Assembly (NCBI GenBank): GCA_021413735.1
Contig: JAIOPV010000156.1
Span: 1-61,016, forward strand
Origin: Planctomycetota bacterium
Lineage (GTDB): Bacteria; Planctomycetota; Planctomycetia; Gemmatales; Gemmataceae
DNA length: 61,016 nucleotides
Direction of reading: 5' to 3'
The position numbers were made by a program, and so were the translations under genes. Below are positions 44,401 to 51,735 of the stretch, in pieces (the first letter of the stretch is position 1; each line of letters starts with the position of its first letter). Below the pieces are notes generated by a model. The model saw only the letters and a program-made list of their open reading frames with translations, was not told where the DNA came from and ran no database searches.

Positions 44401-44558
44401 GCGGACGTGTCGGCTGCGTTTTGGGCTTGCGTTCGCGCGACGGCGAGCAACCCCAGGTCAATCGCCAGACCACAGAATCCGGCCAAGCCGATCATGCTGA
44501 CAGCCAGAAGCGGGAGGATTGTCCCGCTTCGCCGCTGCTTGGGAAATCGCTGGACCAT
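41454..44558 (-). CDS. Giant TadG-like protein with interrupted vWA domain
   Basis: A 1034-residue protein. The N-terminus is TadE/TadG-like: a short basic leader (QRFPKQRRSG), then TILPLLAVSMIGLAGFCGLAIDLGLL as a membrane anchor, then DLGLLAVARTQAQNAADTSALTA. The MIDAS start of a von Willebrand A domain is DMTGSM (183-188). Other vWA elements appear far downstream: MNSVIDDVKNN with YIGLTMFSGN (about 726-750), DPMTGLAYAFNLL (about 829) and KVVIFETDGVPN (867-878). Some 530 residues rich in Asn, Gly, Ser and Tyr lie between. GGAGATAGAC precedes the ATG at 44558. Last gene of a three-gene cluster. Probably cell-surface, binding partners via Mg2+ at MIDAS. Confidence 0.82.
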   Translation of the reverse strand: MVQRFPKQRRSGTILPLLAVSMIGLAGFCGLAIDLGLLAVARTQAQNAADTSALTACRLLNGKSANSNLVAAYAESRIQVKTNFNLNTKYTDAQIKAIEVGQYLYNPDPLVQSFAVYNGAGALGWKDASTNPQPNSGQWTAIRVTLSTNQPTYFMRVFGVNSMPTGAKATAVYRPRDVAFVLDMTGSMANSCLFNSSGASMNPDTNVPVFAHYNAQSMASNTGNGSGSTGMIATGSLYASGSGVLSPSNYTMNTNGGPPLVDGFYWDPGNLGSMTTPSTLSGPPPLNAFKRWNPPPDYSGYDATHKGNEGSPKGPVPAPPSFASMTDAGALKYVGDRYRRADGSINKMDANWTGNSSDTSIRGAINALELLGYGYSGGNVLKSSGGGSIVSALQFRDPIWEENGYDLDIKQYRTDRAGGNPKPPNSSAYRAPLQALAADKFKGYSMGPGYYGKTFFIWPPDPRWGSDARTDLPGNAPYGNGSPDPNNPAASGVKDTSGNWICDWRQRFFYSTISANQPFNTQGDNKAGGSTEGINETLLNSGTSGYTLIPGSTSYKINYTAVLKWIKSGPLVLPPNLRAGRIVYYTSIPDTVDFSSNATDDVNMDKAFWKRYIDFVLGYNRTSSNNYTELYGNSDTWTGNGTTWGSSNINTSDMTAWTGPTATWPSRRPYMAYNDNPRRPRLHFWFGPLSMVDFLIDGNVGSNSTPANWNPGTCTESQCWQLKAGMNSVIDDVKNNHPNHYIGLTMFSGNANDIRSPLGGGTQVLIPGGAQHSVELKNALFYPKSLLTKISTGDVTTEVRPFKNTGSNTSAAFPSVDDDEIPNAKSSTDPMTGLAYAFNLLSPSAPLASSYPQYGSATNMGRRGAAKVVIFETDGVPNAIRSGGGYQQLGYDSYYKHYTGGPSGTSGYTGAANPALAIIDKMQVTIATDLTSNSGMSLPNAPCRVYPIAFGDLFDNDIVASPPLTTTVYNNAKTLQTDALQFLSDVASHGKTGSSGAAIPSTQIITGPYASRIDTLKTCMENIFQSGVAVTLVE

Positions 44559-44685
44559 GTCTATCTCCTGGAAGACTCGGTGCCAAAACCCGGCATCACA
44601 AAACGGGATCAGGATCACCACCGTGCGGGTGGTTCCCGAGATTGACGTCAGAAAAGCGAGACAAGAACACGGACTGGATCGCGAC

Positions 44686-45207
44686 TTACCCCTCGACTCC
44701 CGACAACGCGACGACGTTCACGGGAAGAGTCGGCATCTGTGTGAGACTCGGGAGGAAGGGTTTGAATGTCCCTGTAATCTTCACGGCGAGCCGGTCGGGG
44801 AATGACGCGGTGTTCCAATAAACCCCAGAGCCGGCGACTCCGAATCCGGTCTTCGCCTGAACGACCGGCGGTGTTTGGGTCAAAGCCGTCGAATCGACCG
44901 GGAAGACCGTCGCGGTGTAGCCGACAATCTGCTTGTCGGCGCCAGCCAATCGATCCTTGGTGTAGGCGATGATGTTCTTGTAAGCCTTGTAGTTGTTGAC
45001 ATCGAAATCCGAAGGCTTGTCGGTGTTGACGGAAGCGTATCGGACGGCCTCACGAGCCGCGAGATCGGTCACATGGAGCACGAACAGATACCGGCAATAC
45101 TCGAACACACCGAACAGGAGGAGGCAAAAGACCGTGAGGGATAGTGCAGCCTCAACGATGGCTGACCCTCGTCGGCCCCGAGCCGTGTGTGCTTGGCGAA
45201 GGAGCAT
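44686..45207 (-). CDS. TadE-like pilus assembly protein
   Basis: A 173-residue pseudopilin-like protein. The start is basic (RQAHTARGRRGSA), followed by IVEAALSLTVFCLLLFGVFEYCRYLFV, which is the TadE signature: a Glu at the fifth position of the hydrophobic helix, as in processed prepilins, with ending F-E-x-x-R. The rest is a small extracytoplasmic domain. It sits second in a cluster, 32 bases after a second TadE-like gene and 127 before the vWA gene. No TadA ATPase, RcpA secretin or TadB/C is in the window, so its machinery must be elsewhere or it works alone. Confidence 0.83.
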   Translation of the reverse strand: MLLRQAHTARGRRGSAIVEAALSLTVFCLLLFGVFEYCRYLFVLHVTDLAAREAVRYASVNTDKPSDFDVNNYKAYKNIIAYTKDRLAGADKQIVGYTATVFPVDSTALTQTPPVVQAKTGFGVAGSGVYWNTASFPDRLAVKITGTFKPFLPSLTQMPTLPVNVVALSGVEG

Positions 45208-45239
45208 TTGCGAAGCCTCGGTATGGGTGTGGGGTCAGG

Positions 45240-45773
45240 TCACCAGGATGGAAGCGTTGTGTTGACGGTAAACGGATCGTCTCGAAGCATTTCCCAGTTC
45301 GCGACGGCGGATATTGTCGTTGGGTTAATGACCCCCGCGTTGATCCATCGAACCTTTGCCCATTGAACACTCACGGAGACCGAGAGTGGTTGCCCCTTGT
45401 CACCGAGGTAGGGATCCGCTGGCTGGCTGCCGTTCTGAGATCCGGGCGCGGTGAATGCAAACGTTGTCGTGACGTCGGCTGGTTGCAGTCTCTTGAGCCC
45501 CATCGAATACAGGTACTGGTAAACCGTGTCTTTCACATTTGTCGCCCCGCTTGTGGCGGTGACCTGAACGACCGCTCCAGTGTCGCTGATCGTGTAGCCC
45601 TGAGCAGCGAGGCGAGCTCCCTCCCGAGCGGCGTTCGCAACGACCTGTTTCACCTGGATGAGCCGACCGATCTCCCAAACTCCGAAAAGGAGGGGGATCA
45701 GCACGCCAGCCGTGACAAGCGCCAACTCGATCGCAGCTACTGCCCGTCGCGAGGACTTCCGTTGGCGAATCAT
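45240..45773 (-). CDS. TadE-like protein, first gene of the cluster
   Basis: A 177-residue protein with a basic leader RQRKSSRRAV and the prepilin-like helix AAIELALVTAGVLIPLLFGVWEIGRLI. VKQVVANAAREGARLAAQGY follows, typical of TadE/TadF. The ATG at 45773 is chosen because GGAGG lies ten bases upstream; the longer frame has no such site. It is paralogous to the downstream TadE-like protein. The full-length prepilin peptidase at 16318 could process both, if the Glu-containing cleavage site is recognised; that is inference. Confidence 0.82.
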   Translation of the reverse strand: MIRQRKSSRRAVAAIELALVTAGVLIPLLFGVWEIGRLIQVKQVVANAAREGARLAAQGYTISDTGAVVQVTATSGATNVKDTVYQYLYSMGLKRLQPADVTTTFAFTAPGSQNGSQPADPYLGDKGQPLSVSVSVQWAKVRWINAGVINPTTISAVANWEMLRDDPFTVNTTLPSW

Positions 45774-46175
45774 CGCAAACCTCCAGACCGGAGACGGTGG
45801 AATATGGCTCGGACCAGCGCCTTGCGCTCGTGGTTCTGAACACTGTCTCATCCTACTTCACGCGAGCGGACGTTGGGGGAGGACATAAAAAAAAAACGTC
45901 ACGCGCAGGATGAATTCGGGGCCGAATTCGGCTGTGGCGCGAATGATTCCGAGTTGTCGGATGGCTCAGACGTAGTGAAAAATTGAGGGGCGCTGTCCGA
46001 AAGTACGTCATTCGTTCGGTGGGCTGATCTTTTTTTCGCTCACGCACAGGATTTCATGTGGGGAGTGAAAGCCCTTCGGGGATGATCTGGTCCGGTTCGT
46101 GCAATGTGCCGCTGCCTCCAAATATCATAATCCGAACACGGGCTCACACATTTCTGCCAAAACGGAGTCTCGCAA
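45774..46175. other. Divergent intergenic region, TadE cluster / haem-binding gene
   Basis: 402 bases without a gene. It contains a run of ten A (45887-45896) and CATAAT at 46126-46131, a possible -10 for the haem-binding gene 45 bases downstream, with no good -35. It is less GC-rich around 46000-46050 (TTTTTTTC). Promoters for both neighbours must lie here. Nothing else recognised. Confidence 0.5.
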
Positions 46176-49121
46176 ATGGTTTCCTGGCTGCTGACTCTGC
46201 TCTTTGCCCCAAATGTGGGACTCGCGGTTGATCGGGCACCAGCTCCTCTACCCGCTGAGAAAGCCGCCAAAGGTGCGATTCTCCACGATGGCTTCCGGAT
46301 GGAGGTGTTCGCAGCGGAACCACAGGTCACGCAGCCGATTTCGTTCACGATTGACGCCCGCGGTCGAATCTGGGTCGTCGAGGCACTGAACTATGGCGCC
46401 TGGCAGCCGACCGGTAAGGATCGCATCGTTATTCTCGAAGATACCGATGGTGACGGTCGTGCCGACAAGCGAACTGTCTTTTACGAGGGGCTGAACTACG
46501 CCACCGGTATCGAGGTCGGTTTCGGCGGTGTGTGGGTGATGTCGCCACCGAATCTGTACTTCATCGCGGACGCAAACGGCGATGACAAACCCGACGGCGA
46601 CCCCGAGATCGTTTTCGACGGCTTCGGCTACAAGGAGAGTCGGCACAACCTCGCGAATGGCTTTACGTGGGGGCCGGATGGCTGGCTGTACGGTGGTCAC
46701 GGCCGCACGAGTCCGTCGGAGGTGGGGAAGCCGGGCACGCCTGCCGACAAACGAATCCACTGCGACGGCGGCGTCTATCGGATTCACCCGACACGTCGCG
46801 TGTTCGAGAACTTCGCTGACGGCACCACGAATCCCTGGGGCGTGGACTTCGACGATTACGGTCAGTGCTTTGTGTCGAACTGCGTGAATCCGCACTTGTT
46901 TCACATGATCTCGGGCGGCCATTACGAACCGTGGCGAAACCGCCCGTCGAGCTTGTACGCCTACGAACGCATTCCGACCATTGCGGATCACCTTCACTAT
47001 CCGGGCGGCGACTTGCGGAAGAATTTGGGGAGCAACGACACACTCGCATTGGGTGGCGGGCACTCACACTGCGGCACGCTGATCTACCTCGGTGATTCGT
47101 TCCCGAATTCGTTCCGCAACACCGTGTTCATGTGCAATGTTCACGGTCGCCGGATCAACAACGACATCCTGAAACCGAAGGGTTCGGGTTACACCGCGAG
47201 CCACGGCAAAGACTTCATGATCGCGGCCGATCCCTGGTTCATGGGCGTGACACTTCGCACCGGTCCGGACGGCAGCGTGTTCGTTTCCGATTGGTCTGAC
47301 ACGGGCGAGTGTCACACCTACAAACCGGACCGCAGCACGGGCCGCATCTACAAGATTTCGCACAGCGACACGAAGCCGAAGGCGGTCGATCTCAGCAAGC
47401 AGACCGACGCGGAACTGGTGGAGCTGCACCTGCATCGCAACGACTGGCATGTCCGCAACGCCCGGCGAATTCTCCAGGAGCGTAGCCGTGACCCGAAGGG
47501 GAGCGTGGAAGTCCGTAAACAGTTGACCGACATCCTCGACAAGAACCCAGACGTGACTCGGCGATTGCGAGCAATGTGGACGCTCCATGCGATTGGCGGG
47601 TTCGACGGGACAGCATCGCTCGGCGACCGCGAACCGCATATTCGAGCGTGGGCCGTGCAGATGCTTTGCGAGGTCGGCACGCCCAGCGAGAAGGCTCTGG
47701 CGAAGTTCCGTGAGTTGGCGAAAAGCGATACGTCGCAGCTTGTGCGGCTCGCGCTTGCGTCGGCATTGCAACGCATTCCACCCGAACAACGTTGGAACAT
47801 CGCGACGGAGTTGGTTCGTCACAAGGAAGACGCCGGCGATCAGAACTTGCCGTTGATGTACTGGTACGGCATCGAACCGCTCGTGCCCGAGAACCCCGCG
47901 AAGGCACTCGAACTCGCGCTGACCGCCGAGGTTCCGCTGGTGCGACAGTTCGTGGCCCGTCGGCTCGCGGATCACGCTGCTGTGCAAGGCGAGAAGGGGG
48001 ATTTGTCGCCACTGGTCGTCGCGCTTGCGAAAGCAGACGCTGCGGTGCGGCAGGACTTGCTCGCGGGCACTCGGGAGGGTTTGCGTGGTCGCAAGAGCCT
48101 GAGGATGCCCGACGGCTGGCCCGCGATGTACGTGAAACTTCGCGACAGCACCGACGCCGCGACTCGCGAACACGCCATCTCGTTGGCTGTCGTGTTCGGC
48201 GATCCGCAGGCGCTCGCTGACCTTCGTAAAGTCGCACTGAACGCCACCGCTTCGACCGCTGATCGTGTGTCAGCGTTGGAAACACTGATCGCGAAGCGGG
48301 TGCCCGATCTCGCGACAGTTCTCCACGACCAACTCACCGACAAGGCGACTCGCCGCACTGCGATCAAGGGGCTTGCGGCGTATTCGCATGCCGACACCGC
48401 GAAGCACATCCTCGCTGTGTATTCGGCGCTGACTCCCGACGAGAAGCAAGACGCGGTTGCGGCACTCGCGTCTCGCAAGGAGTACGCTTCGGCTTTGCTC
48501 GACGCGATGGAAGCGAAGACGATTCCGCGAGTGGATGTGTCGGCGTTCGCAGCTCGACAGATCTTCTCGCTTGGCGATGCGAAAGTGAACGCCAGGCTGA
48601 AGGAAGTTTGGGGCGAGATACGCGACACGAACCCGAAGCGTGCGGAGTTAATGGCGAAGTACAAAGAGATGCTGACGCCTGCATACCTGAAGACCGCCGA
48701 CGTGAAGAACGGCCGTGCGTTGTTCACGAAATCGTGTCAGCAATGCCACAAACTGTTCGGTGAGGGCGGCACCATTGGCCCGGATCTCAGCGGCTCGAAC
48801 CGTTCCGACCTGGAATATATCCTGGGTAACATTATCGACCCGAGCGCCGAGGTGGGTCGCGATTACCGCATGTCGGTGGTGCGAACGCTGGATGACCGCG
48901 TGATTACCGGCATCATCGTGGAGCGGACGGCTGCTCGCGTCGTGGTTCAGACCGCGACGGATCGGGTTACGCTTTCGCCTGACGACGTGGACAGCGTGAA
49001 GGATTCGCCGTTGTCGATCATGCCGGAGGGGCAACTCGATTCGCTGACGAAGGAACAGGTGCGTGACTTGATCGGGTATCTGGGCTCGAAGACGCAGGTG
49101 GCATTGCCCGCAGGGAAGTGA
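46176..49121 (+). CDS. PVC-type haem-binding CxxCH protein (membrane-bound dehydrogenase-like)
   Basis: A 981-residue exported protein with a short signal (SWLLTLLFAPNVGLAVD). Residues about 35-420 form a beta-propeller dehydrogenase-like domain (GFRMEVFAAEPQVTQPISFT, GRIWVVEALNYG, ILEDTDGDGRADKRTVFYEG, HNLANGFTWGPDGWLYGGHG). A HEAT-like helical region follows (about 430-830), then a cytochrome c domain with CQQCH (about 855-859) and a distal GPDLSGSNRSDLEYIL. Such proteins are numerous in planctomycetes. They probably oxidise sugars or alcohols in the periplasm, with electrons passing to the haem; the substrate is unknown. CGGAGTC precedes the ATG. Confidence 0.9.
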   Translation: MVSWLLTLLFAPNVGLAVDRAPAPLPAEKAAKGAILHDGFRMEVFAAEPQVTQPISFTIDARGRIWVVEALNYGAWQPTGKDRIVILEDTDGDGRADKRTVFYEGLNYATGIEVGFGGVWVMSPPNLYFIADANGDDKPDGDPEIVFDGFGYKESRHNLANGFTWGPDGWLYGGHGRTSPSEVGKPGTPADKRIHCDGGVYRIHPTRRVFENFADGTTNPWGVDFDDYGQCFVSNCVNPHLFHMISGGHYEPWRNRPSSLYAYERIPTIADHLHYPGGDLRKNLGSNDTLALGGGHSHCGTLIYLGDSFPNSFRNTVFMCNVHGRRINNDILKPKGSGYTASHGKDFMIAADPWFMGVTLRTGPDGSVFVSDWSDTGECHTYKPDRSTGRIYKISHSDTKPKAVDLSKQTDAELVELHLHRNDWHVRNARRILQERSRDPKGSVEVRKQLTDILDKNPDVTRRLRAMWTLHAIGGFDGTASLGDREPHIRAWAVQMLCEVGTPSEKALAKFRELAKSDTSQLVRLALASALQRIPPEQRWNIATELVRHKEDAGDQNLPLMYWYGIEPLVPENPAKALELALTAEVPLVRQFVARRLADHAAVQGEKGDLSPLVVALAKADAAVRQDLLAGTREGLRGRKSLRMPDGWPAMYVKLRDSTDAATREHAISLAVVFGDPQALADLRKVALNATASTADRVSALETLIAKRVPDLATVLHDQLTDKATRRTAIKGLAAYSHADTAKHILAVYSALTPDEKQDAVAALASRKEYASALLDAMEAKTIPRVDVSAFAARQIFSLGDAKVNARLKEVWGEIRDTNPKRAELMAKYKEMLTPAYLKTADVKNGRALFTKSCQQCHKLFGEGGTIGPDLSGSNRSDLEYILGNIIDPSAEVGRDYRMSVVRTLDDRVITGIIVERTAARVVVQTATDRVTLSPDDVDSVKDSPLSIMPEGQLDSLTKEQVRDLIGYLGSKTQVALPAGK

Positions 49122-49127
49122 CTATTT

Positions 49128-49189
49128 GTCCGAGCCCGAGCGCCAAGCGAGGATCACGCATAACCCTCGCTTGGCGCTCGGGCTCGGAC
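49128..49189. repeat. GAGCCCGAGCGCC hairpin element (copy 1), terminator-like
   Basis: Arms 49128-49152 and 49165-49189 are exact reverse complements over 25 bases around a 12-base loop, beginning 7 bases after the haem-protein stop. The same element, with one mismatch in its stem, follows the kinase gene at 58076-58137. It separates two convergent genes. Confidence 0.85.
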
Positions 49190-49202
49190 CAAGAAATACA
49201 AA

Positions 49203-50222
49203 TCAATTGGACCTGCTCTCACAGACGGGTGGCAACCCCATCACTTCCACGGGTTGCCGTCCGCTTGCGGTCTCGGCTTCCATCTTCGTGCCGGGGTCCT
49301 GGTGTTTCCATCGCAGATACCCCAGCGCCACCGGCACCCCCAATCGCGGTGAGTGACAACTCGATGTCACAACCCCAACCTCTTGACCATCGTGGAAAAG
49401 CTTCGCACCCGCAGCCAGTGGTTCGCCACTCAGCACCTTCAACCCCATGAATGCTCGGTTGACGTGCCCGGCTCGGTCGCGAGCCATCACGATCGGTTCC
49501 TGACCCAAGTAACAGCCTTTCGCGTAACTCACGGCTCGCGGCGCTCGACCCACTTCCATGACGAAGCGATTCGCGTCGATGTCGATGCCGAACACCGGCG
49601 AGCCCGCTTCGATTCTCAGCGTCTCAAAGGTTTCAGCAGTGCCAGCGGTCGCCCCCGCCGCAATCAGCAAAGCCCGCACGCCCTCGGCTCGCTCCTTCAA
49701 ACACACCAGATCGAATCCAGGCAAACCAAGTTGATCGCGTCGCCGAATACTGCACGTCGCGTTCGCACCGAAGGTGCGTTCCATGTGCCCGAATTCCGGC
49801 AACTCTGGAATCGCTTCACCGAGTGCCTTCGACAACACGGCAGACGCGCTCGGCCCCGCGAGATGGAACTGCGAGAACTCATCCGTCACGTCCGTGATTT
49901 CGACTTGCTCCGAGATGAGGTAGCGGTCGAGGTACTTGAACAGATCCGCATTGCGGCCCGCTGTCGTCTCGACCCACAGCGCGTGCTGTTTGTCGGCGAG
50001 CATCACATGGTAGATCCATACGGCGAACTGCACCTTCGCCCGCGAATCGCAGAAGTACGCCTCGCAGCCGCCACCGAGTGGCAGGTTCTTGATGTCGTTC
50101 GTCGAGAGGTTGCCGAGGAACATCGGCGCATCGGGCCCGGTGAGCCGCAACTTCCCCACAGCCGACGTATCGAAGAGTGCGGCGACTGAAACGGCTGCGG
50201 TGTAATCGGAAGGCGTTGTCAT
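49203..50222 (-). CDS. ygfZ: Folate-binding YgfZ/GcvT-like protein
   Basis: A 339-residue protein of the YgfZ/GcvT superfamily, which binds tetrahydrofolate and helps maintain iron-sulphur enzymes. The YgfZ signature is KGCYLGQEPIVMARDRAGHV (Cys in K-G-C-Y-x-G-Q-E). The folate fold is seen in GKLRLTGPDAPMFLGNLSTN and FQFHLAGPSASAVL, with a C-terminal barrel (LGYLRWKHQDPG). It is distinguished from true GcvT (aminomethyltransferase) by that motif and the lack of neighbouring gcv genes. ATG at 50222 is used, since the longer frame runs back into the palindromic repeat. Confidence 0.85.
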   Translation of the reverse strand: MTTPSDYTAAVSVAALFDTSAVGKLRLTGPDAPMFLGNLSTNDIKNLPLGGGCEAYFCDSRAKVQFAVWIYHVMLADKQHALWVETTAGRNADLFKYLDRYLISEQVEITDVTDEFSQFHLAGPSASAVLSKALGEAIPELPEFGHMERTFGANATCSIRRRDQLGLPGFDLVCLKERAEGVRALLIAAGATAGTAETFETLRIEAGSPVFGIDIDANRFVMEVGRAPRAVSYAKGCYLGQEPIVMARDRAGHVNRAFMGLKVLSGEPLAAGAKLFHDGQEVGVVTSSCHSPRLGVPVALGYLRWKHQDPGTKMEAETASGRQPVEVMGLPPVCESRSN

Positions 50223-50254
50223 GGGTTCTCTGTTCCTGCGTTTGGCAGGTCGTC

Positions 50255-50400
50255 GCTCACCCCCCACCCGCCACTTCGTGGCGACCTCCCCCACAAGGGG
50301 GGAGATCAAATCCGACGCCGCTTCGCGGCTGTGGGTCTGAGTTTTCCCCTCCCCCCTTGTGGGGGAAGGGTGGCGAGTCTTCGAGCCGGGTGGGGGGGTA
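50255..50400. repeat. GC-rich imperfect inverted repeat upstream of ygfZ
   Basis: ACCCCCCACCCG...CTCCCCCACAAGGGGGGAG on the left (from about 50258) recurs inverted on the right (CCCCCCTTGTGGGGGAAGGGTGGCGAG...GGGTGGGGGGG, to about 50398). There are also small hairpins (GCCACTTCGTGGC, CCCCCACAAGGGGG). It fills most of the 198 bases between ygfZ and the LarA-like gene. It looks like a dispersed palindromic element. Confidence 0.72.
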
Positions 50401-50420
50401 TGCCTCGACCAACGTATCGG

Positions 50421-51623
50421 CTACTCTTCTGTCGCGAGAATCGTCTTGTGGGCGTCGGGAATCAGCAGCACTTTCTCGCCGCTGTCGATGAGTCGTTGCA
50501 CTTCGTCTTGGCCATGAATCGGTGTCGTGAACAGTTCCTCGGCCACGGCATCCGGCAGGCCGCTCGCGAGGAAGATGCTGTAGTTCTTCACGACGTATGC
50601 CCACAGCCGACACGCTGACCAATCCGCGGGCTTGCGTTTCGCGAGGAATCTCTTGGCACCAGCTGGGCTGTCCATCGAGCGAAGGAGCTGGGCACCGTCG
50701 CCGAGTGTGGGAGTTGCCGCTGTTAGCACTGCGATTCGAGAACCCTTTGGGGCAACCCGTGCCGCACAGACCGCTGCTTTCGCCAGATCCATGAACGTGA
50801 CTCGTTCAGGCTCGCCGGAGATCGCGGCGACAACGGTATCCGGTTCGTCCGTTACCGTGCCGAACCAGCGTGCGTCTTGTCTGCGAACGCCTTCCGGGGA
50901 ACTCTCCAGCAACCCCGCGACGACATCCTGCACCGTATCGCCAGCACCTTCGATGATCTGCACGAAGAACGGCATGCCGAGCATGCGCACGACTTCCTCG
51001 GCCTCGACGCGGATCGACCACGCTTCTTCACCCGGCGCGTCAATCGAAACCTGCCCCTGGAAAGCGTTGCGGTTTTCGTCGTCGCCGAGAGCCGGAAAGA
51101 TCGCGACTTCCGCCCCCGCATATCCCGCGAGCGGATCGTAACCGCGACCAGTCAGCACAATGATGAAGTCGCCATCCACGAGCGTGCGGTTCAGGTAGAT
51201 TCGCCGACCTTCGCGGGTGGAAGCAAGGTACGCGAGTTTCTTGCGGTCAGCGGGGTCGTGGATCTCACGCTTCACGCCTGCGAACTCGACAGCGTGCTGT
51301 TCGGACCAGTTTTGCGGAGCCTCGGGTGTGGTCAACACCGTCACGAGTTCCGGCGGAATGAGTGCGGTTCGGAGATAGCCGAGAACCACTTCCAGTATCT
51401 CGGCGACCTTTGGCAACTGTGAATCCAGCACGATCGTGACGCGATCGTCTGGCGTGAGCGCACGACGGAGCGGCTCGAAGCCGAACGGCTTATCGAGTGC
51501 CTTCTGAACCAGTTCCGCGAGCGGCGGAGGAGCAGCGAACGGTGTTCGAGTCACCTCAACAGCACGCTTCGCGGGCACCGTGAGCGACCACGATGACAGC
51601 CCAACCATCAATTCATTTGGCAT
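50421..51623 (-). CDS. LarA-like protein (DUF2088, lactate racemase N-terminal domain)
   Basis: A 400-residue protein. The N-terminal half has the DUF2088/LarA-type nucleotide-like fold: DDRVTIVLDSQLPKVAEILEVVLGYL, VTVLTTPEAPQNW and LNRTLVDGDFIIVLTGRGYDPLAGYAG. The C-terminal half has GSRIAVLTAATPTLGDGAQLLR and an ending DEVQRLIDSGEKVLLIPDAHKT. LarA is a nickel-pincer racemase, but the helper genes larB, larC and larE are not nearby, so activity and substrate are open. ATG at 51623 follows AGGAATGTCG; ATG at 51629 is the alternative. Divergent from the aldehyde dehydrogenase. Confidence 0.72.
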   Translation of the reverse strand: MPNELMVGLSSWSLTVPAKRAVEVTRTPFAAPPPLAELVQKALDKPFGFEPLRRALTPDDRVTIVLDSQLPKVAEILEVVLGYLRTALIPPELVTVLTTPEAPQNWSEQHAVEFAGVKREIHDPADRKKLAYLASTREGRRIYLNRTLVDGDFIIVLTGRGYDPLAGYAGAEVAIFPALGDDENRNAFQGQVSIDAPGEEAWSIRVEAEEVVRMLGMPFFVQIIEGAGDTVQDVVAGLLESSPEGVRRQDARWFGTVTDEPDTVVAAISGEPERVTFMDLAKAAVCAARVAPKGSRIAVLTAATPTLGDGAQLLRSMDSPAGAKRFLAKRKPADWSACRLWAYVVKNYSIFLASGLPDAVAEELFTTPIHGQDEVQRLIDSGEKVLLIPDAHKTILATEE

Positions 51624-51735
51624 CGACATTCCTAGAGCCTCGGATGACACCGCCATTATAGCGGGGCTTGCTGTAGCGCTTTCGGTGGGCGTAGAATGCG
51701 GCAGACACATCAGCGCGTCATGTCGGAGGTTTAGT

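Noticed and set aside
45887..45896. Run of ten A as an intrinsic terminator tail
   Set aside because: No stable hairpin adjoins it in the right position on either strand.
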